This document shows, piece by piece, positions 34,880 to 41,906 of a stretch of DNA of 48,951 nucleotides. The position numbers and the translations under genes are program-made. The notes below the pieces were generated by a model, which saw only the letters and a program-made list of their open reading frames with translations, did not search any database and was not told where the DNA came from. The stretch is from Cytophagaceae bacterium UBA7467 (GTDB taxonomy: Bacteria > Bacteroidota > Bacteroidia > Cytophagales > Spirosomataceae): NCBI GenBank assembly GCA_002479785.1, contig DLPD01000008.1, forward strand, positions 1-48,951, read 5' to 3'. Each line of letters starts with the position of its first letter. Positions within the stretch are counted from its first letter, which is position 1.

Positions 34880-35900
34880 ATTGATGCTTTTCAGCCCAGA
34901 CTTTAATTGGCTTGTAAGGTCCATACTTATGCTGTTTCTCTGAGAAAGGATCTGCATACGGTCCAAAAGGATGATCAAATGGCTTCTTTTCTAATTTAGG
35001 CCAATCCTTCGATAAATCTTTCACCGGGCGAGGCATCGAATTCACATAAGCGGCCACATCCCAAGCTTCCTCATCCGTTAATTGTGGTTTATCATAGGTA
35101 GTTCCCTGCGGCATATTGTATTTCACATAGCCTGCAAAATTCGAAATACGGTATAAACCTGCGCCATTGTTATAGCTATGAGCTCCCCACAAAGGAGGAT
35201 AAGTGTAAGACTTGCCATTTTCTGCCATCAAACCACCGCCATCTGCTTGGTGGCAAGATTGGCATTTTGAGGTGTAGACCTCTGCACCTTTAACAGGATC
35301 ACAGGCCCTTTTCATTCCCTTAAGTTTAAATAGACCAGAGCCTTTAGGCACCTTACCTTTTTCGACATCAGAACCTAGCCATTTAATATAGGCCAAAATC
35401 GCCCGCATCTCCCGACTTGTTGAATCTAATGCCTTACCATTTAAACTACGCTCAAAACAATCATTTACACGTTTAATTTGATTTTCTTTTGTTCCAGACC
35501 GAGCTCTGAATTTAGGATAAGTCGATTGAACGGCGAAGTAGTTGTTTCCCCAAGGCTGAGTGCCCGCATTGAGGTGACAGTTTTGACAATTCATACCATT
35601 AGAAATGGCTTTCACGGAACCATTGGGACCTAAATATTCTGCCGTATGGGCAATGAGTTCTTTTCCATATAGCACTAACTCTTTTTCCTCTGGCTGTAAA
35701 TACATCATGCGCCACTCTGAGGGTGCAGTCCATAAATGAGTGAAATTGGAATCAGGTGCGGCATAAATAGAAGTTGAATCAGTTTGAGTTGAACCCATGA
35801 TTTGAAAGGTTCGAAAACCTAAAAATCCAAAAAGGAACAGGAGTAATCCGAATAAAAAGGTGATTAATATCTGGTAACGGGGCTGAAATGGTGCGCTCAA
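34878..35900 (-). CDS. tsdA: thiosulfate dehydrogenase TsdA-type diheme cytochrome c
   Basis: A 340-residue c-type cytochrome held to the membrane by an N-terminal helix (about 10-30) and facing the periplasm. Heme 1 motif is C105-QNC-H109 within NGMNCQNCHLNAGT. C148 in RVNDCFERSLNGKAL matches the unusual cysteine ligand of TsdA heme 1. Heme 2 motif is C213-QSC-H217, with M263 a possible ligand. TsdA oxidises two thiosulfates to tetrathionate, or the reverse, passing electrons to the respiratory chain. No ATG fits: the start is TTG at 35900, the only plausible start after an in-frame stop. It is divergent from sqr and shares one operator with it. Confidence 0.87.
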   Translation of the reverse strand: MSAPFQPRYQILITFLFGLLLFLFGFLGFRTFQIMGSTQTDSTSIYAAPDSNFTHLWTAPSEWRMMYLQPEEKELVLYGKELIAHTAEYLGPNGSVKAISNGMNCQNCHLNAGTQPWGNNYFAVQSTYPKFRARSGTKENQIKRVNDCFERSLNGKALDSTSREMRAILAYIKWLGSDVEKGKVPKGSGLFKLKGMKRACDPVKGAEVYTSKCQSCHQADGGGLMAENGKSYTYPPLWGAHSYNNGAGLYRISNFAGYVKYNMPQGTTYDKPQLTDEEAWDVAAYVNSMPRPVKDLSKDWPKLEKKPFDHPFGPYADPFSEKQHKYGPYKPIKVWAEKHQ

Positions 35901-35922
35901 AATTTTACTATTTAATGTAACC

Positions 35923-35996
35923 GCAATTTACAAGTAGAAAAAAAAGTCTACAGTGACATTTATCACGACATCTATTCATTAAGTCACCTAATATTA
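35923..35996. promoter_or_regulatory. shared divergent Crp-type operator for tsdA and sqr
   Basis: The palindrome GTGACATTTATCAC (35953-35966, centre 35959.5) lies midway. On the plus strand TAATATTA begins at 35989. On the minus strand TAAATTGC begins at 35930. Both TA dinucleotides are exactly 29.5 bp from the centre, so one bound dimer could activate both promoters from the same relative position. Both -7 boxes are imperfect. Confidence 0.75.
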
Positions 35997-36021
35997 CAAC
36001 ATATTCTTTAAATCGTTAACC

Positions 36022-37212
36022 ATGAAAACACATCATCAAATTGTCATTGTAGGCGGAGGAAATGCCGGCATCTCTATTGCATCGCAACTATTACGTAAAG
36101 ATTCATCTTTAGACATCGCCATCATCGATGGCGCAAAGAAACATTATTACCAACCTGCCTGGACCCTAGTAGGTGGTGGAGAATTCAATATTCAAGACAC
36201 AGAACGCGATGAAGCATCGGTTATTCCCTCCGGTGCCACTTGGATTCAACAAATGGTTTCAGGCTTTAAACCAGAGGAGAACAAGGTTACCTTAGCTGAT
36301 GGAACCGATTTAGGTTATGATTATTTAGTGGCAGCTCCTGGGATTCAATTGAATTGGGGGGAGATAAAAGGCTTAAAAGAAAATCTAGGTAAAAATGGAG
36401 TTTGCTCTAATTATAGTTTCGAAACGGCCCCATACACGTGGGAATGTATTCAACAAACTAAAGGGGGTAAAGCCATTTTCACCAATCCCCATACCCCCAT
36501 TAAATGCGGTGGTGCTCCTCAAAAGATTATGTACTTTGCGGCTGATTATTTCAAAAAAAATAGCATTAAGAGCCAGGTGGAATTTTGGAGTGGAGGTACG
36601 CGCGTTTTTGGCGTAGAGAAATATGAAAACACGCTAAAAAAGGTCATTGCTCGTTATGGCATTCAGACGCAATTCTATGTCAAATTGGACGAGATAGATG
36701 GATCTAACAAAAAAGCCAAATTCATTGGAATAGGAGAATCGAATAAAGATCAAGCATACTGGGTTGAATACGATATGATTCACGTAACCCCTCCACAATC
36801 GGCACCGGACTTCATTAAAAAGAGCCCATTAGCAAATGCTGCCGGCTGGATTGATGTAGAAAAACACACCCTACAACACATTACATTCAAAAATATTTTC
36901 GCTTGCGGAGATGCTGCCGCATTACCCGTTTCTAGAACAGGAGCAGCTATCCGCAAGCAAGCACCCGTTTTAGTCAGCAATTTATTGGCTGTAATGAAGG
37001 GCAAATCGATGACAGCCTCCTATAATGGCTACTCCTCTTGTCCCATAATTACGGGTTACGACAAATTAGTTTTAGCGGAATTTGATTACAATAATACACC
37101 AGTCGAAACCTTCCCATTTGATCAATCAAAAGAGCGATGGTCTATGTACCAAATGAAGAAATACCTACTTCCCTATTTGTATTGGAATCAAATCCTACCT
37201 GGTAAGATGTAA
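36022..37212 (+). CDS. sqr: sulfide:quinone oxidoreductase, type II (SQRDL-like)
   Basis: A 396-residue flavoprotein oxidising sulfide and passing electrons to quinone, making a persulfide. The FAD loop GGGNAG is at residues 11-16. The two redox cysteines are C162 (PIKCGGAPQKIMYF) and C340 (YSSCPIITGY), in the same contexts as human SQRDL. The C-terminal run AEFDYNNTPVETFPFDQSKE is also SQRDL-like. C128 is extra and resembles the third cysteine of other SQR types. There is no signal peptide; membrane attachment is through the C-terminal helices (YLLPYLYWNQIL). A bidirectional terminator follows. Confidence 0.93.
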   Translation: MKTHHQIVIVGGGNAGISIASQLLRKDSSLDIAIIDGAKKHYYQPAWTLVGGGEFNIQDTERDEASVIPSGATWIQQMVSGFKPEENKVTLADGTDLGYDYLVAAPGIQLNWGEIKGLKENLGKNGVCSNYSFETAPYTWECIQQTKGGKAIFTNPHTPIKCGGAPQKIMYFAADYFKKNSIKSQVEFWSGGTRVFGVEKYENTLKKVIARYGIQTQFYVKLDEIDGSNKKAKFIGIGESNKDQAYWVEYDMIHVTPPQSAPDFIKKSPLANAAGWIDVEKHTLQHITFKNIFACGDAAALPVSRTGAAIRKQAPVLVSNLLAVMKGKSMTASYNGYSSCPIITGYDKLVLAEFDYNNTPVETFPFDQSKERWSMYQMKKYLLPYLYWNQILPGKM

Positions 37213-37216
37213 GCAA

Positions 37217-37241
37217 AAAGGCCGCTTATAGGGCGGCCTTT
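37217..37241. terminator. bidirectional terminator between sqr and the DsrE-like gene
   Basis: AAAGGCCGC (37217-37225), 7-nt loop, GCGGCCTTT (37233-37241): a perfect 9-bp stem with A and T flanks between convergent genes. Confidence 0.85.
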
Positions 37242-37245
37242 CGAT

Positions 37246-37650
37246 TTAATATTTGAGATAGGCCCAGCCAGCCTCCTGCTTGAGGACTACTTCAGCTACA
37301 CCAGAGGGAACGGTTCCCGCTTGTGTTAAAATAGTAGAGCGATCAATTTTACGTTCGCGAATGGTATTTTCACAGGCTTTGAACAAAACGCCGGTTGCTG
37401 CTAATTCTGCAATTTTGACTTTTTGGGTTGTTTTACCGTCAATTAAAATACCAATACCTGAGCCATGAGCCACTAACTCAATTTGCGTGTTAGGGCCCAA
37501 AGCGGTTTGAAGATTCGAAATATTTTTCAATGCTCCGTGCCAAATTAAAGTATCCGAGGTATTAAGTTGCACAACCACTTTGTGCGTTTGAGCATTAGCT
37601 GCAAAAGAAAATAAAGCAACAAATAAGGTTAACAGTAAGGTTTTTTTCAT
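37246..37650 (-). CDS. DsrE/DsrF-like periplasmic protein
   Basis: 134 residues with a signal peptide (MKKTLLLTLFVALFSFAANAQ). The mature part is a DsrE-fold sulfur-relay domain. VELVAHGSGIGIL-type strands precede LFKACENTIRERKI, whose C93 is at the position of the sulfur-carrying cysteine in DsrE and TusD. A secreted DsrE next to sqr may take up persulfide sulfur or polysulfide in the periplasm. That is an inference from family and position. It is convergent with sqr and divergent from the methyltransferase. Confidence 0.83.
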   Translation of the reverse strand: MKKTLLLTLFVALFSFAANAQTHKVVVQLNTSDTLIWHGALKNISNLQTALGPNTQIELVAHGSGIGILIDGKTTQKVKIAELAATGVLFKACENTIRERKIDRSTILTQAGTVPSGVAEVVLKQEAGWAYLKY

Positions 37651-37685
37651 AATTCTATTTTTTTACTAAACTACAAATTTTACAA

Positions 37686-38279
37686 ATGAAAGCAATGTGG
37701 AATGAGCGTTATCAAGCGGATGAATACCAATATGGGATTGAACCAAATGATTTTATGAAAGAACAAATCTCCTCTCTACCTGCTGGTCGCATATTATTTC
37801 CCGGTGCTGGAGAGGGACGAGATGCCGTTTTTGCCGCCAAAAAAGGCTGGGAAGTCCACGCTTTTGACTTAAGTGAACAAGGAAAAGCAAAGGCAGAAAA
37901 ATTAGCTTCCGCAGAAAAAACACGGATTCACTATAAAGTGGCAGATGCAACACTGGTAAAATTCCCTTTGGAATCATTTGACGTCATTGCCTTAACCTAT
38001 TTCCACTTGCCCTTAGAGACTCGTTTACAATTTTACAAACAATGCATTTCTTGGCTTAAACCAGGCGGCTTACTTATATTGGAAGGCTTCAATAAGCGGC
38101 AACTGGGATTAAGTTCTGGAGGGCCTAAAAACCCAGACTGGTTATTTTCTTCTGCAACCATAGTTGCCGAATTCTTTGGCTTAAAAATTATCCTTAATGA
38201 AGAGAAGCAACGCACATTGAACGAAGGACCACTACACCAAGGTTTGGCAGAGGTCATACAATTAGTTGGTCAAAAATAA
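37686..38279 (+). CDS. class I SAM-dependent methyltransferase (TPMT/TehB-like)
   Basis: 197 residues. The opening WNERYQADEYQYGIEPNDF matches the thiopurine methyltransferase/TehB group. The SAM-binding loop is FPGAGEGRDAVFAAKKGW and the acidic motif II is HAFDLS. Relatives methylate thiols, sulfide, tellurite or small electrophile products. In a sulfide locus an S-methyltransferase that detoxifies thiols is attractive but unproven. It lies 35 bp from the divergent DsrE-like gene. I see no operator palindrome in that gap. Confidence 0.82.
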   Translation: MKAMWNERYQADEYQYGIEPNDFMKEQISSLPAGRILFPGAGEGRDAVFAAKKGWEVHAFDLSEQGKAKAEKLASAEKTRIHYKVADATLVKFPLESFDVIALTYFHLPLETRLQFYKQCISWLKPGGLLILEGFNKRQLGLSSGGPKNPDWLFSSATIVAEFFGLKIILNEEKQRTLNEGPLHQGLAEVIQLVGQK

Positions 38280-38283
38280 GGAT

Positions 38284-38327
38284 AGGACAAATGTCACGTT
38301 CAAACTACATTCAGTGACCTATATTTG
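38284..38327 (+). promoter_or_regulatory. degenerate Crp-type operator with consensus -7 box
   Basis: AGGACAAATGTCAC (38284-38297) matches GTGA-N6-TCAC at six of eight positions, with the TCACG half intact. TATATTTG (38320-38327) is a perfect TAnnTTTG box whose first base is 29.5 bp from the palindrome centre. The rhodanese start is 21 bp downstream of the box. Confidence 0.55.
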
Positions 38328-38347
38328 CCTATACAAACACAGAAATT

Positions 38348-38653
38348 ATGCTACAATTACTCAAAAATTTATTCGGCTTTGGCCCTAAGGTAGATTATAA
38401 AGCTCTCCTTGCAGATGGTGCAACTCTGGTAGACGTTCGCACTCCCGCAGAGTTTAAAGATGGGCACATCAAAGGGGCCATCAATTTACCTTTGCAAACT
38501 TTAGGATCTAATTTGAACAAACTAAAGAAAGATCAGGTTATTATCACATGCTGCCGCTCGGGAAGCCGTAGTGGCATGGCACGTCGCCAACTTCAAGCTG
38601 CTGGATTTACCCAGGTGTACAATGGAGGGCCGTGGACTTCACTTAAAGCATAA
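38348..38653 (+). CDS. single-domain rhodanese sulfurtransferase
   Basis: 101 residues: VDVRTPAEFKDGHIKGAINLP followed by the active loop TCCRSGSR, with C69 catalytic and C68 next to it. The N-terminal 15 residues are hydrophobic (MLQLLKNLFGFG) but too short for a clear signal, so the location is uncertain. It has its own promoter with a degenerate operator. A heptad repeat separates it from the thioredoxin gene. The stop TAA is inside the repeat's first units. Confidence 0.9.
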   Translation: MLQLLKNLFGFGPKVDYKALLADGATLVDVRTPAEFKDGHIKGAINLPLQTLGSNLNKLKKDQVIITCCRSGSRSGMARRQLQAAGFTQVYNGGPWTSLKA

Positions 38654-38791
38654 AGAATAAAGCAAAAAGAATAAAGTAGAGTAGAGAGTATAGAGCGTAG
38701 AAGGTGGTGAATAGTTAATTGTAAATGTTATCTATTGACTCATTCCCTCCGGACTTCCCACTGACAACTGCACACTATCCACTGAAAACTA
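38645..38791. repeat. heptad-repeat 3'-end element 6
   Basis: The left arm has nine or more 7-bp units from AAAGCAT (38645), with AAAGAAT, AAAGCAA, AAAGAAT, AAAGTAG, then AGTAGAG, AGTATAG, AGCGTAG and AAGGTGG to 38707. A box CCCTCCGGACT lies at 38745-38755. The right arm is CCCACTG, ACAACTG, CACACTA, TCCACTG, AAAACTA (38757-38791). The thioredoxin start follows within 10 bp. Confidence 0.85.
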
Positions 38792-38798
38792 GCAAATT

Positions 38799-39098
38799 AT
38801 GAGCAAATTCGCCGAACTTTTGAAATCGCCAGAACCCGTTTTAGTTGATTTTTCAGCTGAATGGTGTGGCCCGTGCAAGCAATTGAAGCCTATTTTAGAG
38901 CAATTAAAGGCTAAAATTGGTAATTCTGCCAAAATCATTAAAATCGATGTCGACAAGAATCGTACCTTAGCAGATAAATTCCAAATCCGTTCTGTACCTA
39001 CGATGATCCTTTTTAAGGATGGTAAGTCGGTTTGGCGTCAATCAGGGGTTATTCCTGCGAGTACTTTAGAAGGAATCATTAAACAACATTCAAAATGA
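38799..39098 (+). CDS. thioredoxin
   Basis: A 99-residue cytoplasmic thioredoxin with WCGPCKQ (C23, C26), the cis-proline loop RSVPTMILF and no signal peptide. It is followed by the rhodanese-thioredoxin lipoprotein with a 4-bp overlap (ATGA). This implies translational coupling and a joint role, probably reducing persulfides formed on rhodaneses. Confidence 0.93.
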   Translation: MSKFAELLKSPEPVLVDFSAEWCGPCKQLKPILEQLKAKIGNSAKIIKIDVDKNRTLADKFQIRSVPTMILFKDGKSVWRQSGVIPASTLEGIIKQHSK

Positions 39099-39796
39099 GA
39101 AACGTTTTATATTCATTTTTAGTCCTTGGACTACTATTTTCATGTGGGCCAAAAGAAGGGCAACAAGATTTAGGTGCATCTGAATTCCAAACAGCTTTGG
39201 CGAGTGAGTCTGGTGCACAGGTTTTGGACGTCAGAACCATTGATGAATTCCAAAACGGACACATCGAAGGTGCACTGAACGCAGATGTGAGCTCAGCGGC
39301 TTTCCAACAAATTGCCTCAGGCTTAGATAAAGACAAAACCGTTTTCGTATACTGCCTCTCAGGGGCAAGATCTGCTTCTGCTGCTGGTATGCTTAAAGAA
39401 ATGGGTTTCAAATCCATCGTCAATTTAACAGGCGGTATGTTAGCTTGGCAATCAGCTAATCTTCCCATCGCTACTGGCGAAGCGAAACAAGCAGGTTCCG
39501 CCGGTTTAACAGAGGTAACATTTGCTGAAAAAATCAAAGGCAAACCGATGGTCATCATCGATTACAATGCTACTTGGTGCGGTCCATGCAAGCAATTAAG
39601 CCCCATCTTAAAAGAATGGGTCAAAGCTCAAAACGGTAAAGTCGAACTGATCGAAATCGATGTGGACGAAAACCAAGAGTTAGCAAAATCCAAGAAAATA
39701 GAAGCTATTCCCTACCTTGAAATGTACAAGAACGGCGTTAAGACTTGGTCTAGCGTGGGATTGATAGGGAAAGAGGAGTTAGATAAATCTCTCTAA
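39095..39796 (+). CDS. lipoprotein with fused rhodanese and thioredoxin domains
   Basis: 233 residues. The signal peptide ends in a lipobox LLFSC (C17), so the protein is a lipoprotein in the periplasm or outer membrane. Residues about 25-128 are a rhodanese with CLSGAR (C87). Residues about 135-233 are a thioredoxin with WCGPCKQ (C162, C165). The fusion suggests that persulfide made on C87 is reduced by the attached thioredoxin outside the cytoplasm. How the periplasmic thioredoxin is recharged is not evident in the window. It overlaps the cytoplasmic thioredoxin gene by 4 bp. Confidence 0.9.
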   Translation: MRNVLYSFLVLGLLFSCGPKEGQQDLGASEFQTALASESGAQVLDVRTIDEFQNGHIEGALNADVSSAAFQQIASGLDKDKTVFVYCLSGARSASAAGMLKEMGFKSIVNLTGGMLAWQSANLPIATGEAKQAGSAGLTEVTFAEKIKGKPMVIIDYNATWCGPCKQLSPILKEWVKAQNGKVELIEIDVDENQELAKSKKIEAIPYLEMYKNGVKTWSSVGLIGKEELDKSL

Positions 39797-39847
39797 TCAT
39801 TGAGACGGAAATTGAGCTACGCAATAATTTCTTGTCGCAATGATTAG
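39793..39847. terminator. long hairpin spanning the stop of the rhodanese-thioredoxin gene
   Basis: CTAATCATTG (39793-39802) pairs with CAATGATTAG (39838-39847). Inside it GAC pairs with GTC (39804-39806 with 39834-39836), and AAATT pairs with AATTT (39809-39813 with 39826-39830). The stop TAA is in the left arm. There is no T run, so it may stabilise the mRNA end rather than terminate transcription. Confidence 0.6.
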
Positions 39848-39876
39848 TGAGATTATCCTATCTTTCAATGTAAAAG

Positions 39877-39918
39877 AGTCCGGAGGAAACATTAACCATC
39901 CACCATTTACCATCTTCC
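39877..39918. repeat. heptad-repeat element 7
   Basis: The box AGTCCGGAGG (39877-39886) is followed by four 7-bp units ATTAACC, ATCCACC, ATTTACC, ATCTTCC (39891-39918). It lies between the rhodanese-thioredoxin gene and the convergent MFS gene. Confidence 0.65.
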
Positions 39919-39942
39919 CTCCTTGTTCAGTTGTTAATAACA

Positions 39943-41139
39943 TTAACACATCATCCTCCATTTAATCACACCCGCGGAGCCCAGTGTCAATAATCCAATG
40001 ACGATTACACTCACTTCCAGTTCGAAAAAGTCCGCTAAAATTCCAGTTAATATAGCTCCAAAGGCATAGCCTAAATCGCGCCACAAGCGAAAAGTGCCTA
40101 AACTAGCGGCTCGATCAGCTGGGTGTGTATTTTCAGCAATGGACGCTAAAAAAGTCGGATAGACAAGCGCTGTTCCTACGCCTATCACAAAGGATAGGAT
40201 GGAAAAAGCGGCGAATGTTTGAGCCCAAATAAGACTTAGTATGGCAAAAGCTTGGAGAAGCATACCGATCAATAATAAATCTTTTTGGCAAATAAAATCA
40301 GATAAACGACCTGCTCCTAATTGCGCTAGGCCCCAAACTAGGGGATAGATGGCCGTTATAATCCCTATTTGGCTTAAATCAAAACCTTTAGTAGCTAATA
40401 ACAAGGGAAATAGTCCCCATATCATCCCATCATTCAGATTATTGACGAGACCCGCTTGAGTAATGGTCCCTAAATTCCGATGCAATAGGGAGGTGTCCCA
40501 AAAGGGATTTTTAAGTAAAGGGAGGAAACTTTCTTGGGCCGCTTTTTGGACAAATGACCGGGTATCTTTCACCCAAATCCAAGAAATCAAAAAACCCAAA
40601 AACACAAATACAATCCCTACATAAAAGGGATAAGGTCTAATTCCGTATGTATTTGCAATCCAGGCTGTTAAAAGTGCCACCAAGCCAACCGATAAATAAC
40701 CAGCGAATTCATTGATTCCCATCGCTAAACCCCGCTGTTTATCCCCTACCAGATCGATTTTCATTGTCACAGTACTGGACCAAGCGAGACCCTGATTAAT
40801 TCCTAAAAGTACATTTGCGGCCACAATCCAATTCCAAGAAGGCGCCCACATCAACAAGAACGGAATGGGGATCGCAAAAAGCCAACCGTAAATCAACAAA
40901 CGTCTTCTCCCCAATGTATTCGCAAAATGACCAGCGAAGTAATTGGTTAAGGCTTTGACAATACCAAAAACGACGATAAAGGAAAAGATGGCTGAATGAG
41001 AGGCAATAGAAAATTCTTGCGCCGCTAATTGAGGCAAAGTGGAACGTTCAAGGCCGACCATTCCACCCACAAAGGCATTCACTAAAACCAATAAACTAAA
41101 TTGCTGCCAATTTTCTTTTAGACCGAACTGAACTTCCAT
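39943..41139 (-). CDS. major facilitator superfamily transporter
   Basis: 398 residues from the ATG at 41139, with twelve predicted membrane helices. The loop between helices 2 and 3 has the MFS motif GHFANTLGRRRLL. FAGYLSVGLVALLTAW and RAASLGTFRLWRDLGYAFG are further MFS blocks. A TTG seven codons upstream is rejected because the predicted -7 box covers it. The substrate is unknown. The second Crp/Fnr gene lies directly upstream, with a palindrome between them, so this transporter is the probable target of that regulator. Confidence 0.85.
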   Translation of the reverse strand: MEVQFGLKENWQQFSLLVLVNAFVGGMVGLERSTLPQLAAQEFSIASHSAIFSFIVVFGIVKALTNYFAGHFANTLGRRRLLIYGWLFAIPIPFLLMWAPSWNWIVAANVLLGINQGLAWSSTVTMKIDLVGDKQRGLAMGINEFAGYLSVGLVALLTAWIANTYGIRPYPFYVGIVFVFLGFLISWIWVKDTRSFVQKAAQESFLPLLKNPFWDTSLLHRNLGTITQAGLVNNLNDGMIWGLFPLLLATKGFDLSQIGIITAIYPLVWGLAQLGAGRLSDFICQKDLLLIGMLLQAFAILSLIWAQTFAAFSILSFVIGVGTALVYPTFLASIAENTHPADRAASLGTFRLWRDLGYAFGAILTGILADFFELEVSVIVIGLLTLGSAGVIKWRMMC

Positions 41140-41157
41140 GTGCTTTTCATTAAAACA

Positions 41158-41201
41158 CAAAGTTCACTAGAGGCTCTATCAAAGTACTTAACAAATGTTA
41201 A
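41158..41201 (-). promoter_or_regulatory. palindromic operator and -7 box of the MFS gene
   Basis: TTAACAAATGTTAA (41188-41201, centre 41194.5) is a perfect TTAAC-N4-GTTAA palindrome. On the minus strand GAACTTTG starts at 41165, exactly 29.5 bp from the centre. That is the same geometry as the GTGA operators in the sulfur island. The start codon is 19 bp further on. Confidence 0.65.
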
Positions 41202-41202
41202 A

Positions 41203-41769
41203 TTAGGATTTCTTCGCTCGAATGCGACTCAAACTTACCTGCGTAATTCCCAAATAGGAGGCAATAAATTTCAATGGAGCCCTCTTTAATACCTCAGGTT
41301 GCTCCCTCTCTAATAAATGGTAGCGCTCTTCTGCCGGATGAAACTGCAAATTTTCTATCCGTTGTATGGACTCCACATAGGCCTTTTCAAACAATTTTGA
41401 GAATAAGCGTTCGATATCACGGTGCTCCTCATATAGCGTAGTCAAAGTGGACGTATCAATGGACCAAAGCTCCGAATCCTCCAAAACTTGTATTCCTTTT
41501 TGACTAGGCTTGCCCGCAAATAGGCTTTCAGCCCGAGCGATCAAGTTAAACTCGCCATAAAAACCCTCTGTGACATCCATTCCATCTTTTACATAATAAA
41601 TGCGAGCCATTCCTTTTTTCAAAAAATATAGGGTCTTGCAGGTTTGACCGATGGATTGCAAATCCTGGTTTTTAGTAATACTAATCTCACGGCAAATACT
41701 AGCTAATACAACTTGAGAAGCCTCGCTCAGGGGGTAAATCGACTGGAAATAAGTAATGATGGGGGACAT
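41203..41769 (-). CDS. Crp/Fnr family transcriptional regulator, second copy
   Basis: 188 residues: cNMP-like beta barrel (about 10-115), dimer helix and a C-terminal HTH (ASYLGITQVSLSRIRAKK). R182 is conserved, but the positions of CRP R180/E181 are Q177/V178. This protein should not read GTGA, in agreement with the different palindrome next to it. The HTH lies at the extreme C terminus, without the usual wing strands. It resembles short Bacteroidota Crp/Fnr regulators with unknown signals. Confidence 0.85.
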   Translation of the reverse strand: MSPIITYFQSIYPLSEASQVVLASICREISITKNQDLQSIGQTCKTLYFLKKGMARIYYVKDGMDVTEGFYGEFNLIARAESLFAGKPSQKGIQVLEDSELWSIDTSTLTTLYEEHRDIERLFSKLFEKAYVESIQRIENLQFHPAEERYHLLEREQPEVLKRAPLKFIASYLGITQVSLSRIRAKKS

Positions 41770-41778
41770 GGTTAACGG

Positions 41779-41906
41779 TAGTCAGTGGGTAGTCCGAAGG
41801 GAATGAGTACGGAGTACAGTTTAAAGAGTATAGAGTAGAGAGTAGAGAAAAAAACATTTACCATTTACCATTTACTATTCACCACCATCTCCTCTCTATA
41901 CTCTAC
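41779..41906. repeat. heptad-repeat 3'-end element 8
   Basis: From the msrB side, units run ACTCTAC, TCTCTAT, CATCTCC, TCACCAC, TTACTAT, TTACCAT, TTACCAT, AAAACAT, AGAGAAA, AGAGAGT, ATAGAGT, AAAGAGT in strict 7-bp steps (41906 back to 41823). GTAGTCCGAAGGG and GAGTACGG (41789-41812) are degenerate forms of the CCTCCGGACT box. The msrB stop codon is inside the array. Confidence 0.85.

Noticed and set aside
39933..39947. Palindrome GTTAAT-AAC-ATTAAC near the end of the MFS gene, as a second site for the 41203 regulator
   Set aside because: The half-site spacing differs from TTAAC-N4-GTTAA, and it lies at a 3' end with no promoter at the expected distance.
41771..41776. GTTAAC just upstream of the second Crp/Fnr gene as an autoregulatory site
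   Set aside because: Only a 6-bp palindrome, immediately next to the start codon; no -7 box fits.
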